DNA from: Acidobacteriota bacterium
GTDB lineage: Bacteria > Actinomycetota > Acidimicrobiia > Acidimicrobiales > CADCSY01
Assembly (NCBI GenBank): GCA_019510095.1
Contig: JAEKLB010000025.1
Coordinates: 1 to 44,355, forward strand
DNA: 44,355 bases
Direction: 5' to 3'
Both the position numbers and the translations under genes were made by a program. Position 1 is the first letter of the stretch; the number at the start of each line of letters is the position of its first letter. Below are positions 22,970 to 32,015 of this stretch, piece by piece. The notes below the pieces were generated by a model. It saw nothing but the letters and a program-made list of their open reading frames with translations. It ran no database searches and had not been told where the DNA came from.

Positions 22970-23746
22970 GTGAACGTCGTTGTCTGCGTCAAGCAGATCC
23001 CTGATCCGGCAATCCCGGGCCAGCTGGATCCCCAGACCCATTTCATGAAGCGCGAGGGCAAGCTCATCCTCGACGATTCCGATGCATATGGCGTCGAGAT
23101 GGCCCTGCAGCTGTGCACGGCTGCCGGCGGTGGCGAGGTGACCCTCGTCTCCATGGCCCCCAACAACGAGACCAGCGGCCTCCGTACAGCGCTGGCCATG
23201 GGTGCCGCCAAGGCCATCCTCGTCAGCGACGACTCGCTGGCTGGCTCCGACGCCCTCTCCACGGCCAAGGTCCTCGCCAAGGCCATCGAGCGGGCCGGCG
23301 AGTACGACCTGGTCCTGGCCGCCACCGAGTCGACCGACGGCTACACCGGCTTCGTCCCCGAGGCCATCGCCGCCCTGCTCGGCCTGCCCTCGGTGACCTT
23401 CGCCAAGAGCATCAACATCGAGGGCGGCACCGTCCACGTCCAGCGCCAGACCGAGGCCGGCTACGACGAGGTCACCTCGCCGCTGCCGGCGGTGGTGTCG
23501 GTCACGGCCGGTGTGGTCGAGCCCCGGTACCCCTCGTTCAAGGGGATCATGGCGGCCAAGAACAAGCCGGTCGACACCCTGACCGTGTCCGACCTCGGGC
23601 TCTCCGGTGTCGGCGGCGCCGCTGCCGGCCAGGAGATCACGGCCGTCGATCCGGCACCCGCCCGCCAGGCTGGCGAGATCGTCACCGACGAGGGCGAAGG
23701 CCACCTGAAGATCGTCCAGTTCCTCGAGACCCAGAAGGTCATCTGA
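22970..23746 (+). CDS. etfB: electron transfer flavoprotein beta subunit
   Basis: 258 aa from GTG. The start MNVVVCVKQIPDPAIPG, the nucleotide-binding region LRTALAMGAAKAILVSDDS and the segment DYDLVLAATESTDGYTGFVP-like pattern (read here as YDLVLAATESTDGYTG) identify ETF beta. With the alpha subunit it carries electrons from acyl-CoA dehydrogenases to ETF-quinone oxidoreductase. Its stop overlaps the etfA ATG (TGATG). The pair fits the several CoA-ester enzymes in the window (acyl-CoA synthetase, enoyl-CoA hydratase, CoA transferase). Confidence 0.96.
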   Translation: MNVVVCVKQIPDPAIPGQLDPQTHFMKREGKLILDDSDAYGVEMALQLCTAAGGGEVTLVSMAPNNETSGLRTALAMGAAKAILVSDDSLAGSDALSTAKVLAKAIERAGEYDLVLAATESTDGYTGFVPEAIAALLGLPSVTFAKSINIEGGTVHVQRQTEAGYDEVTSPLPAVVSVTAGVVEPRYPSFKGIMAAKNKPVDTLTVSDLGLSGVGGAAAGQEITAVDPAPARQAGEIVTDEGEGHLKIVQFLETQKVI

Positions 23747-24702
23747 TGCCGCTGTCGACTGTGTGGGTGCACGCCGAGAACGCCGGCGACAAGCCCAAGA
23801 CCATCTCCCTCGAGAACATCAGCAAGGCGCGCGAGATCGCCGGCAACGTCGAGGCCTGGTACTCCGGCCCCAACGCCGAGGCCTTCGCCGCCGAGCTCGG
23901 CAAGTACGGCGTGAGCAAGGTGTACGCCGTCGACTGCGGTGACTCGCTGCCGAGCATTCCGCTGGCCTCGGCCATGAAGGCCGAGATCGACAAGGGCAAC
24001 GCGCCCGACCTGATCATGTTCGCCTCGACCTACGACAGCCGCGACGTGCTCGGCCGGCTCACCGTGGGTCTCGATCGTGCGGCCATCACCAACGGGAGCG
24101 ACGTCATCGTCGACGGCGACACGGTGAAGGTCGGCGAGGCCATCTTCGGTGGCTCGCAGATCGTCAACACTGAGTTCAGGACCGAGAAGCCCTACCTCGC
24201 CATGTTCCGCCCCAAGTCGTTCGAGGCGTCGCCGGGTGGCGAGAAGTCAGCCGAGGTCGTCGCGGTCGACGCGCCCGAGAAGGGCAAGGTCACGATCACT
24301 GCTCGCCACGAGGAGGAGCGGTCGGGGCCCCAGCTGGAGGACGCCAAGATCGTCGTGTCCGGTGGTCGCGGCCTGGGCGAGGCGGGCAAGTACGAGATGA
24401 TCGAGTCGCTGGCCAAGCTGCTGGGTGCCGCCCCTGGCGCCAGCCGCGCCATCGTCGACGCCGGGTGGGTGCCGTACAGCTACCAGGTCGGCCAGACGGG
24501 CAAGGTCGTGAAGCCCGACATCTACATCGCCGCCGGCATCTCCGGTGCCACGCAGCACATGGTCGGCATGAAGGGCTCCAAGAACATCATCGCCGTCAAC
24601 AAGGACGCCGACGCGCCCATCTTCACGATCGCCGACCTCGGCATCGTGGGTGACGTGCACAAGGTGCTCCCGGCCCTGATCGAGGCGCTCAAGTCGCGAT
24701 AG
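23746..24702 (+). CDS. etfA: electron transfer flavoprotein alpha subunit
   Basis: 318 aa. The C-terminal FAD-binding domain is fully present: VVSGGRGLGEAGKYEMIESL, DAGWVPYSYQVGQTGKVV, PDIYIAAGISGATQHMVGM and NKDADAPIFTIADLGIVGD. The N-terminal domain begins STVWVHAENAGDKPKTISLE. It is translationally coupled to etfB. A strong intrinsic terminator follows 20 bases after the stop, so the operon is etfBA only. Confidence 0.96.
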   Translation: MPLSTVWVHAENAGDKPKTISLENISKAREIAGNVEAWYSGPNAEAFAAELGKYGVSKVYAVDCGDSLPSIPLASAMKAEIDKGNAPDLIMFASTYDSRDVLGRLTVGLDRAAITNGSDVIVDGDTVKVGEAIFGGSQIVNTEFRTEKPYLAMFRPKSFEASPGGEKSAEVVAVDAPEKGKVTITARHEEERSGPQLEDAKIVVSGGRGLGEAGKYEMIESLAKLLGAAPGASRAIVDAGWVPYSYQVGQTGKVVKPDIYIAAGISGATQHMVGMKGSKNIIAVNKDADAPIFTIADLGIVGDVHKVLPALIEALKSR

Positions 24703-24721
24703 GCCTGGCCGATGACCAGTT

Positions 24722-24764
24722 CGGAACGGGTGCGCCGCAGGGGGCGCACCCGTTCCGTATTTTT
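24722..24764 (+). terminator. intrinsic terminator after etfA
   Basis: A perfect 15-base-pair GC-rich stem (24722-24736 with 24743-24757), 6-base loop, and then TATTTTT at 24758-24764. This is the clearest terminator in the window and isolates etfBA from the zinc operon. Confidence 0.93.
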
Positions 24765-24781
24765 GCGGCCCGGCGCGCGGG

Positions 24782-24787
24782 TAGGGT
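24782..24787 (+). promoter_or_regulatory. -10 element of the znu operon
   Basis: TAGGGT lies 9 bases before the znuA ATG at 24797. The predicted start site is within about three bases of the ATG, so the transcript is nearly leaderless; no ribosome-binding site is visible. Confidence 0.5.
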
Positions 24788-24796
24788 CCTCGGATT

Positions 24797-24813
24797 ATGA
24801 GGATCATTCTCAT
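24797..24813. promoter_or_regulatory. Zur-type box overlapping the znuA start codon
   Basis: ATGAGGATCATTCTCAT is an imperfect palindrome with 8-base arms and one mismatched pair around a central C. It resembles actinobacterial Zur/Fur boxes of the TGAAAATCATTTTCA kind (12 of 15 positions by eye). Its first three bases are the znuA start codon, so the operator is also coding sequence. A Zur repressor is encoded at the end of the same operon. Confidence 0.72.
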
Positions 24814-25675
24814 TTCTGTTCTCTTGGCCGGGGTGGCGGCGACGCTCCTGGCCGGCTGCGGTGACGACGGCGGCTCCGGCTCGGGCGGGAAGCTCGAGGT
24901 GGTCGCCAGCTTCTATCCGCTGGCCGAGGCGGTCCGCCAGGTCGGCGGCGACCGGGTCGAGGTCACCAACCTCACGCCGCCCGGGGTCGAGCCCCACGAC
25001 CTCGAGCTGACCTCGGACGACATCGATGCCATCGACCGCGCCGACCTCGTCGTCGACATGGGCCACGGCTTCCAGGCCGCGGTGGAGAAGGCGGCTGGTC
25101 GGCGCCACGGCCCGACCCTGGCCGTGCTGGATGGGGTGCCTACCCATGGCGGCGACGCCCACGTCTGGCTCGATCCTCAGCGGATGGCCACGATCGTGCG
25201 GCTCGTCGCCGGCGCCCTCGGCAAGGTCGACGCCACGTCGGCGACCACCTTCACCGGCAACGCCGGCTTCTACATCCAGAAGCTCACGACGCTCTCGCGC
25301 GAGCTCGGTGTGGGACTCCGCGACTGCCAGCGCCACACCATCGTCACCTCCCACGAGGCGTTCGGCTACCTGGCTGAGTCCTACGGGTTGACCCAGACCG
25401 CCGTCGCCGGGCTCGACCCCGAACAGGAACCGAATCCGGCCCGCATGGCCGAGCTCCTCGACCTGGTGAAGAAGGACGGCGTCACGACCATCTTCACCGA
25501 GAAGTTGGTCTCGCCGAAGGTCGCCCGGTCGGTCGCCCGCCAGGCCCACGTGAAGGTGGCCGTCATGAACCCGCTCGAGGGCTTGACCCACGAGGAGGAG
25601 AACGGCGGTGCCGACTACCTGTCGGTGATGCGCGAGAACCTCCGGATCCTGCAGCAAGCACTGGCCTGCACATGA
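24797..25675 (+). CDS. znuA: zinc ABC transporter substrate-binding lipoprotein
   Basis: 292 aa. The signal peptide ends in the lipobox LLAGC with the lipidated Cys21. Metal ligands of the ZnuA/TroA family are visible as His67 (GVEPHDLEL), His122 (DAHVWLDP), His186 (TSHEAFGYL) and the acidic Glu235 (FTEKLVSP). The His-rich loop of many ZnuA proteins is nearly absent. It captures zinc outside the membrane for the ZnuCB channel. The stop overlaps the znuC ATG (ATGA). Three His ligands plus zur in the operon favour zinc over manganese. Confidence 0.93.
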   Translation: MRIILISVLLAGVAATLLAGCGDDGGSGSGGKLEVVASFYPLAEAVRQVGGDRVEVTNLTPPGVEPHDLELTSDDIDAIDRADLVVDMGHGFQAAVEKAAGRRHGPTLAVLDGVPTHGGDAHVWLDPQRMATIVRLVAGALGKVDATSATTFTGNAGFYIQKLTTLSRELGVGLRDCQRHTIVTSHEAFGYLAESYGLTQTAVAGLDPEQEPNPARMAELLDLVKKDGVTTIFTEKLVSPKVARSVARQAHVKVAVMNPLEGLTHEEENGGADYLSVMRENLRILQQALACT

Positions 25676-26427
25676 CTGCCCGTGAGCCGGTTGTGTCGCT
25701 GCACGGCGTGTCGTTCGCGTACGGGGCGGCCGAGGTGCTGAGCGACATCGATCTCGAGGTGCGCCCCGGCGAGTTCGTGGCCCTGGTCGGGCCCAACGGC
25801 TCGGGGAAGTCGACGCTGCTCCGCCTCCTGCTCGGGCTGCTACGCCCGCAGGCCGGGGAGATCGAGCTGTTCGGCGGGCCCCCCGACGCCCTGCGCTCCC
25901 GCCATCGCCTCGGCTACGTGCCCCAGCGCCCCGGCCTGGCCAATGACCTGACCGCATCGGTTGCCGATGTGGTGGCGGCTGGCCTGTTGTCGCGTGGCCG
26001 GTGGTGGGCCCGCCGTCCGGGGCGCCAGCACCAGGCCATCGACCGGGCGCTCACCGCGGTGTCGCTGGCCGACCGGCGCCACGAGCGGATCCGCGATTTG
26101 TCGGGGGGCCAGCAGCAGCGGGCCTTCATCGCCCGGGCGTTGGCGGCCGATCCCGAGCTGCTGGTGCTCGATGAGCCGGTGGCCGGCGTCGATGCCGAGT
26201 CGCAGCGGCAGTTCCGGGAATCGCTGCTCCACCTCGTGCGAGAGCGCGGCGGCACCGTGCTCCTCGTATCGCATGAGCTGGGCGCGGTGGCCGACGTGCT
26301 CGACCGGGTCGTGGTGCTCAAGCGCACCGTGCGGTTCGACGGCCCACCCGCAGAGCTCTCCGGGACCGGCGTGCACCTCGGCGTGCACGACAGCGACCTG
26401 CCCTTCTGGCTGGAGCAGGTGGAGTAG
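25672..26427 (+). CDS. znuC: zinc ABC transporter ATP-binding protein
   Basis: 251 aa. Walker A is [15 protein letters not shown], the Q-loop is in [13 protein letters not shown], the ABC signature is [15 protein letters not shown] and Walker B with the catalytic Glu is [12 protein letters not shown]; the switch His is in LVSHELGAV. It powers zinc uptake at the inner face of the membrane. It overlaps znuA at its start and runs directly into the GTG of znuB. Confidence 0.95.
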   Translation: MTAREPVVSLHGVSFAYGAAEVLSDIDLEVRPGEFVALVGPNGSGKSTLLRLLLGLLRPQAGEIELFGGPPDALRSRHRLGYVPQRPGLANDLTASVADVVAAGLLSRGRWWARRPGRQHQAIDRALTAVSLADRRHERIRDLSGGQQQRAFIARALAADPELLVLDEPVAGVDAESQRQFRESLLHLVRERGGTVLLVSHELGAVADVLDRVVVLKRTVRFDGPPAELSGTGVHLGVHDSDLPFWLEQVE

Positions 26428-27240
26428 GTGCCCTATCCCTTCGATCGTGAGTACATGCAGCTGGCCCTGCTCGCCGGGCTGGTGGTGGGGGCCACTGCGC
26501 CACTCATCGGCGTGTACCTCGTGCAACGGCGCCTCTCGCTGCTGGGCGACGGGATCGGTCATCTGGCCTTTGCCGGCGTCGCCGCCGGCGTGCTCGCCGA
26601 CGTGTGGCCGGTGTGGACGGCGCTGGTGGTCGCCGTCGTGGGTGCCCTGTCCATCGAGCTGCTCCGCGGCCGGAAGCTGGCGTCGGGCGATCTGGCCCTC
26701 GCCATCTTCTTCTACGGCGGCATCGCCGGTGGTGTGGTGCTGGCGGGGGCCGGGCATGCGCTCAACGCCAGCCTGTTCACCTACCTCTTCGGGTCGCTTC
26801 TCACCGTCGACTCCGGTGACGTGGCCCTGGTGATCGGCATCGGCCTGGCGGTGATCGCCACCGTGGCGCTGCTCGGGGCGGCGTTGTTCGCCAGCGCCCT
26901 CGACGAGGAGTGGTCTCGGGTGGCCGGGCTGCCCGTCGGCGTCCTCAACGCCGTCTTCGCCGTCCTCACCGCGGTGACCATCGTGGCGGCCATGCGCGTC
27001 GTGGGCATCCTGCTGGTGTCGGCCCTCATGGTCGTGCCGGTGGCGGGCGCCCAGGTCATCGCACGATCGCAACGGGGCGTGCTCGGGTGGTCGGTCGCCA
27101 TCGGGATGCTGTCGGTCGTTGTCGGGCTCGGCGTGGCCCGCCAGTGGGGGCTGGCCCCGGGCGGCACCATCGTCCTGGTCGCGGTGGCCACCTTCGCGTT
27201 GGTCGCGGCGGCAAGTCGGGTCCCAGTGGTTCTCAGGTAG
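26428..27240 (+). CDS. znuB: zinc ABC transporter permease (ABC-3 family)
   Basis: 270 aa from a GTG that immediately follows the znuC stop. The protein is almost entirely hydrophobic helices, about eight, with the ABC-3 family segments YLVQRRLSLLGDGIGHLAFAG near the N-terminus, LRGRKLASGDLALAIFFYGG in the middle and MRVVGILLVSALMVVPVAGA towards the C-terminus. It forms the membrane channel of the zinc importer as a homodimer. Confidence 0.93.
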   Translation: MPYPFDREYMQLALLAGLVVGATAPLIGVYLVQRRLSLLGDGIGHLAFAGVAAGVLADVWPVWTALVVAVVGALSIELLRGRKLASGDLALAIFFYGGIAGGVVLAGAGHALNASLFTYLFGSLLTVDSGDVALVIGIGLAVIATVALLGAALFASALDEEWSRVAGLPVGVLNAVFAVLTAVTIVAAMRVVGILLVSALMVVPVAGAQVIARSQRGVLGWSVAIGMLSVVVGLGVARQWGLAPGGTIVLVAVATFALVAAASRVPVVLR

Positions 27241-27250
27241 GTTCGCCGTG

Positions 27251-27685
27251 ATGCCCGCCGACCTCCACGACACCATCACCCAGCGGCTGCGGGCAGTGGG
27301 TCAGCGCTACACGCCGGGGCGCCGCCAGCTCGTCGACCGGCTGGCGTCGGCGCCTCGCCCGGTCACGATCGCCGAGCTCCTCGACGGTGGCGCCCGGGTC
27401 CCCCAGAGCTCGGCCTACCGCAACCTGGCGGTCCTCGAGCAGGCGGGCGTGGTCCACCGCATCGTGACGAGCGACGACTTCGCCCGCTTCGAGCTGGCCG
27501 AGGATCTCACCGAGCACCACCATCACCTCATCTGCGCGGTGTGCGGCGGCGTCGAGGACTTCACCGCCCCGCCGGGCCTCGAGCGCACCCTCCTCCGGGT
27601 GGCCGGCGAGGTCGCCGGCGCCGCCGGCTTCACCACGCCCACCCACCGCCTCGACCTCATCGGCACCTGCCCGTCCTGCGCCTGA
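27251..27685 (+). CDS. zur: Fur-family zinc uptake regulator
   Basis: 144 aa. The winged helix (QRYTPGRRQLVDRLASAPRP, then SSAYRNLAVLEQAGVVHRI) is followed by the metal-binding half: TEHHHHLICAVCGGVEDF and the second CxxC in LIGTCPSCA for structural zinc. It starts 10 bases after znuB and is the last gene of the operon, so with zinc bound it should repress its own operon through the box at 24797-24813. Position and ligands favour Zur over Fur or PerR. Confidence 0.92.
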   Translation: MPADLHDTITQRLRAVGQRYTPGRRQLVDRLASAPRPVTIAELLDGGARVPQSSAYRNLAVLEQAGVVHRIVTSDDFARFELAEDLTEHHHHLICAVCGGVEDFTAPPGLERTLLRVAGEVAGAAGFTTPTHRLDLIGTCPSCA

Positions 27686-27716
27686 CCGCAACCCCGTCGC
27701 GAGTTGGCCGGTTGGT

Positions 27717-28433
27717 TCAGACGAGCGGCCAGGGGTAGGGGCGGTGGTAGTTGTCGGCGATGGGGAAGCGGGCGGCGCGTTGGAGCCACTCGGCTCGGTC
27801 GCGCAGGGCGTCGAGCTCCTCGGCGTCGAGGAAGGCTTCGAGCCCGCCCGGTAGGGCGTCGACCATTTGGGCGATGTCGTCGAGCAGCGGTGCGGGCACC
27901 GCCTCGCCACCGAACTCCCAGATGACGGTGCGCAGCTTGGGCTCGGGATGGAAGCAGAGGCCCTGGTCGATCGCCCAGATGTTCCCGTCGTCACCGAGCA
28001 GGCAGTGGCCGCTCTTGCGGTCGGTGTTGTTGGCGACGATGTCGAAGGCGCAGATGCGTCGCAGGACGTCGTGGTGGGCCTCGTCCTCGACCAGGGTGAA
28101 GTGGTGCTGCTCGGGGTCGTGGACCACGAAGCGCTGCATCGAGCCCTCGCCGAGCGGGCCGTCACGCACGATGGTCTCCGGCACGATGCCCCAGCCCAGC
28201 AGCGACGAGAGCCGCCACGCGGCAGCCTCCCGCCGGTAGAGGCCGCGCGGGAAGTCCCACAGCGGGCGCTCGCCGCGGCCCGGCTTGTAGATCGCCAGCA
28301 TCACCTCGGGACCGCACCCGACCTCGACGAGGAACGTGCCGTTCGAGCTCCAGGGCATCCGGCCCTTCACCTCGACCTCCCCGGAGGCGAGGAGGCTCAG
28401 GAGCTCTTGTGATGCCCGTTCGTCTTGATGCAC
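27717..28433 (-). CDS. SCO1664-family protein (PI3/4-kinase-like fold)
   Basis: 238 aa. Kinase-like segments are recognisable: a strand with Lys in VMLAIYKPGRGERPLWDFP, ICAFDIVANNTDRKSGHCLL as the catalytic-loop equivalent and IWAIDQGLCFHPEPKLRTVI as the metal-loop equivalent. This is the SCO1664 family of actinobacteria (TIGR03843-type), usually encoded beside DUF3090 and a phosphomutase-like phosphatase, as here. Its start overlaps the DUF3090 gene by 37 bases. The phosphorylated substrate is unknown. Confidence 0.9.
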   Translation of the reverse strand: MHQDERASQELLSLLASGEVEVKGRMPWSSNGTFLVEVGCGPEVMLAIYKPGRGERPLWDFPRGLYRREAAAWRLSSLLGWGIVPETIVRDGPLGEGSMQRFVVHDPEQHHFTLVEDEAHHDVLRRICAFDIVANNTDRKSGHCLLGDDGNIWAIDQGLCFHPEPKLRTVIWEFGGEAVPAPLLDDIAQMVDALPGGLEAFLDAEELDALRDRAEWLQRAARFPIADNYHRPYPWPLV

Positions 28434-28915
28434 GTGTGGCCTTCGGGATCCATGGGCAACCCGCAGAGGGGGCAGGCCGGGCGGCCGGCTGACACCAGCA
28501 TGGCCGCCTGCACGACGAAGGCATGCACCTGGGCCCGTTGCAGCACCAGGCGCGCCGACCCGCCGATGACGTCGGTGCCGGTCGACTCCTCGTCCTCCTC
28601 CTCGGTGATCTCTTCGGCCCGCAGGATGAGCCGGTCGATCGTCTCGTCGAAGGCGACTGCCAGCTGGCCGACCACCCAGTCGGCGATCACCGGCTCGACC
28701 AGCTCCTGGTCGGTCGGGATCTCGTCCGCCGCCGGTGCCGGGAGATCGGAGAGCAGGTCGGCGAAGTAGCGGGCGAGGGCAGCGACCTGGGCCTTCTCCA
28801 GCTTGAGCGTCATCAGCTCACCGCCGCCGACGGCTTCGATGTAGAAGACCCGCTGACCGGGCGGGCCGACTGCGCCCGTCACGAACCGGTCCACGGGGTC
28901 GATGTCGTAGTTCAT
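28397..28915 (-). CDS. DUF3090 family protein
   Basis: 172 aa. The opening PVDRFVTGAVGPPGQRVFYI and the segment LTLKLEKAQVAALARYFADLL-like region (here MTLKLEKAQVAALARYF) match the actinobacterial DUF3090 (TIGR03847-type) family. An acidic linker (AEEITEEEDEEST) leads to a C-terminal zinc-ribbon-like Cys pair, ACPLCGLPMDPEGHTC. It is the middle gene of the three-gene unit with the histidine phosphatase upstream and the SCO1664-type protein downstream. Function is not established. Confidence 0.92.
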   Translation of the reverse strand: MNYDIDPVDRFVTGAVGPPGQRVFYIEAVGGGELMTLKLEKAQVAALARYFADLLSDLPAPAADEIPTDQELVEPVIADWVVGQLAVAFDETIDRLILRAEEITEEEDEESTGTDVIGGSARLVLQRAQVHAFVVQAAMLVSAGRPACPLCGLPMDPEGHTCIKTNGHHKSS

Positions 28916-28925
28916 GCCTGCTGCC

Positions 28926-29531
28926 TCACGATGGCTTCAGCTCGTCGAGGGGGACGGAGTTGACGGCCAGCACGAGGGGGCCGCCGTTGGCGTACACCAC
29001 GGTGGTCACCGAACACGGCGAGATGACGATGCGCTGGAAGAGGTCGAGGTGGGTGCCGACGGCAGCGGCGACCGCGGCCTTGATCGGATCGGCGTGCGAC
29101 ACGCACACGATGACCTCGCCCCGGTGTTGGCCGGCCAGCCGGTTGACCGTGTCGATCATGCGCGTCTGCATGTCGGCGAACGACTCGCCCTCGGGGAAGC
29201 GGAACCCGCTGGGGTACCGCTGCACGGTCGCCCACTCCGGCTTCTTCGAGAGGTCCTTGAGCCGCTTGCCGGTCCAGGTGCCGAAGTCGCACTCCAGCAG
29301 GCCGCGCTCGATCCGCACGCGCAGCTTGCGGCCCTTGGCGATGGGCGCCGCCGTCTCACGGGTTCGCTCCAATGGCGAGGCGTAGACGGCATCGATGCGG
29401 GGGAGGCCGGCGATCCGCTCGGCCACCTTGGCTGCTTGTGCCAGCCCGGCGTCTGACAGGTGGAGGCCTGGCGCCCGGCCCGGCAGCGTCGTGCCGGTCG
29501 TCGCCGTCTGGCCGTGGCGGACGAAGAGCAC
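28926..29531 (-). CDS. histidine phosphatase family protein (MSMEG_4193-type)
   Basis: 201 aa from the GTG at 29531. The phosphohistidine motif is [12 protein letters not shown], with the second Arg in [12 protein letters not shown], the acidic residue in [10 protein letters not shown] and the second His in [14 protein letters not shown]. It is the phosphoglycerate-mutase-like member of the DUF3090/SCO1664 trio. The GTG start leaves only four residues before RHG; upstream in-frame codons read PAKPTT, as expected for this family, but there is no ATG, GTG or TTG before an in-frame stop. An ATC at 29570, six bases after TAGGGT, is the only well-placed upstream candidate. Substrate is unknown. 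Confidence 0.9.
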   Translation of the reverse strand: MLFVRHGQTATTGTTLPGRAPGLHLSDAGLAQAAKVAERIAGLPRIDAVYASPLERTRETAAPIAKGRKLRVRIERGLLECDFGTWTGKRLKDLSKKPEWATVQRYPSGFRFPEGESFADMQTRMIDTVNRLAGQHRGEVIVCVSHADPIKAAVAAAVGTHLDLFQRIVISPCSVTTVVYANGGPLVLAVNSVPLDELKPS

Positions 29532-29576
29532 GGTCGTCGGCTTGGCTGGGGAGGTCGTTCGAGTCGGGATCGGCGG

Positions 29577-29582
29577 ACCCTA
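29577..29582 (-). promoter_or_regulatory. -10-like element of the phosphatase / DUF3090 / SCO1664 operon
   Basis: Minus-strand TAGGGT sits 45 bases before the GTG at 29531, and exactly 6 bases before an in-frame ATC at 29570-29568. Either the message has a leader of about 40 bases or translation starts at the ATC. Confidence 0.4.
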
Positions 29583-29609
29583 CCGGCCGATCCGGTTGAC
29601 TGGCCCACT

Positions 29610-30278
29610 GTGGAGGGCGATTCCCTGGAGGCGGTGAACGCCGACATCGTCGAGTGCCGAGCGTGTTCCCGACTGGTCGAGTGGCGCGAGCGGGTCGCCG
29701 TCGAGAAGCGGGCGTCGTACGCCCAGGACGAGTACTGGGGCCGGCCGGTCCCTGGTTGGGGTGACCCGGCGGCGACCTTGCTGCTGGTGGGGCTGGCGCC
29801 CGCCGCCCATGGCGGCAACCGGACGGGGAGGGTGTTCACCGGCGACCGCTCGGGCGACTGGGTGTTCCGGGCCCTGCATCGCGCCGGCTACGCCAACCAA
29901 CCCACCTCGGTCTCGCGTGACGACGGGCTCCAGCTCACCGGTGCCTACGTGGTCGCCGCCGTGCGCTGTGCCCCGCCGGCCAACAAGCCGACGCCTGCCG
30001 AGCGCGACACCTGTCTGCCCTACCTCCTGCGCGAGTGGCAGCTGCTCGACCGGGTGCAGGTGGTCGTGGCCCTCGGCGCCTTTGCCCACCGGGTGGTGTG
30101 CGACCTTGCCGGCCTCCGCCCGAGGCCGCGGTTCGGCCACGGGGCGGAAGCGGTGCTGCCCGACGGGCGGGTCCTGCTCGCCTCGTACCACCCGAGCCAG
30201 CAGAACACCTTTACCGGCGTGTTAACCGAGAGTGACTTCGACGCGATCTTCGTACGGGCCAGAGCGCTCGAGGCGTAA
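29610..30278 (+). CDS. type 5 uracil-DNA glycosylase (UDGb), Fe-S enzyme
   Basis: 222 aa from the GTG at 29610; a GTG at 29634 would remove eight residues. Family V features are clear: the Fe-S ligands begin at [13 protein letters not shown], then [38 protein letters not shown] with [10 protein letters not shown], the Cys of [15 protein letters not shown] and the DNA-binding loop [15 protein letters not shown]. It removes uracil and other deaminated bases from DNA, a role suited to a high-GC genome. It is divergent from the phosphatase operon and has a weak start region. Confidence 0.9.
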   Translation: MEGDSLEAVNADIVECRACSRLVEWRERVAVEKRASYAQDEYWGRPVPGWGDPAATLLLVGLAPAAHGGNRTGRVFTGDRSGDWVFRALHRAGYANQPTSVSRDDGLQLTGAYVVAAVRCAPPANKPTPAERDTCLPYLLREWQLLDRVQVVVALGAFAHRVVCDLAGLRPRPRFGHGAEAVLPDGRVLLASYHPSQQNTFTGVLTESDFDAIFVRARALEA

Positions 30279-30314
30279 CGTTCGCCAGACGACGGGTACG
30301 TCGAGAGGACGACC

Positions 30315-32015
30315 ATGGAGCCGAACGCCGAAGTTGTCGAGGAGTCACTCGGCGCGGCCGAGGCGATGCTCAGCTCCGTCGATCCGCTGGCGCTGGGCCG
30401 GTCGTTGCGTGGAGCGGTCATCGGGGCCGCCAAGCACCCTGTCCCGGCGGTCGGCAACCTCACCCGGTTCGCGTCGAACCTGGCCCGGGCGGCTGCTGCA
30501 TCGGCGCAGCGGTCGGTTGGCATCGATGCCACTGGCCCGTTGGCGCCGGCGGCGAACGACAAGCGCTTCCGCGACCCGGCGTGGTCAGAGAACGCCGGCT
30601 ACTACGGGATGCTCCAGGCCTACCTCGCCGCCCAGCGGCTGGTGCTCGACACCGTCGACATCGCCGAGCTCGAGGAGCCGTCGGCGTCGAAGGCCCGCTT
30701 CGCCGCCCAGCTGATCGCCGACGCCCTTGCGCCCACCAACTTCCTTGCCACCAATCCGGCTGCCCTCCGGCGGGCGTTCGAGACCGGCGGCAGGTCCGTC
30801 GTGCGCGGCGTCGCGAACTTCGTCCACGACGTGAGGACCAACGGTGGCTATCCCAACCAGGTCGACCTCCGTTCGTTCGAGGTGGGCCGCAACCTGGCCG
30901 TGACGGCCGGGAAGGTCGTGTTTCGCAACGAGCTCATCGAGCTCATCCAGTACGAGCCCGTGACCGAACAGGTCTACGAGATCCCGCTGCTCTTCTGCCC
31001 GCCGTGGGTCAACAAGTACTACATCCTCGATCTCGCTCCGGGGAAGAGCCTGATCGAATGGTGCGTGCGCAACGGGTTCACCGTGTTCGTCATCAGCTAC
31101 CGCAATCCGGATGCGTCGATGCGCGACGTCGGCTTCGACGACTACATGCTCCAGGGGCCGCGCGCGGCGCTCGATGTCGTGCGCGACATCACCGGCGCCG
31201 AGATCGTCAACACGGTCGCCGCGTGCATTGGGGGGACGCTCAACACCGCGCTTCTCGCCTATCTCGACGCGGTCGACGATCGTGGCATCGTCAACAGCTC
31301 GACCTATCTCAACTGCCTGAACGACCATTCGATCGGCGGGACCCTCGGGACCGTCTTCTCCGATGACAGGAGCGTGGAGGGCCTCTCGCGTCGCATGGCG
31401 AAGCACGGCTACCTCGAAGCCGGCCAGATGGCGCGGACGTTCAACCTCATGCGGGCCAACGATCTGATCTTCAACTACGTGGCGTCGGGTTGGCTGATGG
31501 GCGATCGGCCGCCTGCCTTCGACCTGCTGGCCTGGAACAGCGACTCGACCCGCATGCCGGCCAAGATGCATTCGTTCTATCTGCGCAAGTGCTGGGTCGA
31601 GAACGCCCTCGCCCGCGATGAGGTCGAGCTGGCGGGGCAGCGGCTGATGGTCTCGGAGATCTCGACCGAGACCTATGTGTGCGCCGCCATCGACGACCAC
31701 ATCGTCCCGTGGCGCGGCTCGTACAAGACGACGCAGCTGTTCAAGGGGGAGTGCCGGTTCGTGCTCACCTCGGCCGGCCACATCGCCGGGATCGTCAACC
31801 CACCCAACCCGAAGTCGAGGCTCTGGACCAACGACGAGCTCCCGGTCGATCCCGATGCCTGGTTCGCGGGTGCGACCGAGCACCGGGAGACCTGGTGGAA
31901 CGACTGGCTGGCGTGGATCAGCGATCGGTCGGGGAGCCTGAGCGTGCATCCACCGTTGGGGAACGACCGTTACCCTGCCCTTTGCGATGCGCCGGGGGAG
32001 TATGTCCGAGCGTGA
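30315..32015 (+). CDS. phaC: polyhydroxyalkanoate synthase, class I-like
   Basis: 566 aa. The catalytic triad fits PhaC: Cys304 in AACIGGTLNTALLAY, Asp461 in AAIDDHIVPW and His489 in SAGHIAGIVNPP. FCPPWVNKYYILDL and GFTVFVISYRNPD are family hallmarks. The residue two before the Cys is Ala instead of the usual Gly of the GxCxGG lipase-like box. It polymerises hydroxyacyl-CoA to storage polyester at the granule surface. GAGAGGA lies 5 bases before the ATG. The depolymerase gene overlaps its 3' end. Confidence 0.94.
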   Translation: MEPNAEVVEESLGAAEAMLSSVDPLALGRSLRGAVIGAAKHPVPAVGNLTRFASNLARAAAASAQRSVGIDATGPLAPAANDKRFRDPAWSENAGYYGMLQAYLAAQRLVLDTVDIAELEEPSASKARFAAQLIADALAPTNFLATNPAALRRAFETGGRSVVRGVANFVHDVRTNGGYPNQVDLRSFEVGRNLAVTAGKVVFRNELIELIQYEPVTEQVYEIPLLFCPPWVNKYYILDLAPGKSLIEWCVRNGFTVFVISYRNPDASMRDVGFDDYMLQGPRAALDVVRDITGAEIVNTVAACIGGTLNTALLAYLDAVDDRGIVNSSTYLNCLNDHSIGGTLGTVFSDDRSVEGLSRRMAKHGYLEAGQMARTFNLMRANDLIFNYVASGWLMGDRPPAFDLLAWNSDSTRMPAKMHSFYLRKCWVENALARDEVELAGQRLMVSEISTETYVCAAIDDHIVPWRGSYKTTQLFKGECRFVLTSAGHIAGIVNPPNPKSRLWTNDELPVDPDAWFAGATEHRETWWNDWLAWISDRSGSLSVHPPLGNDRYPALCDAPGEYVRA

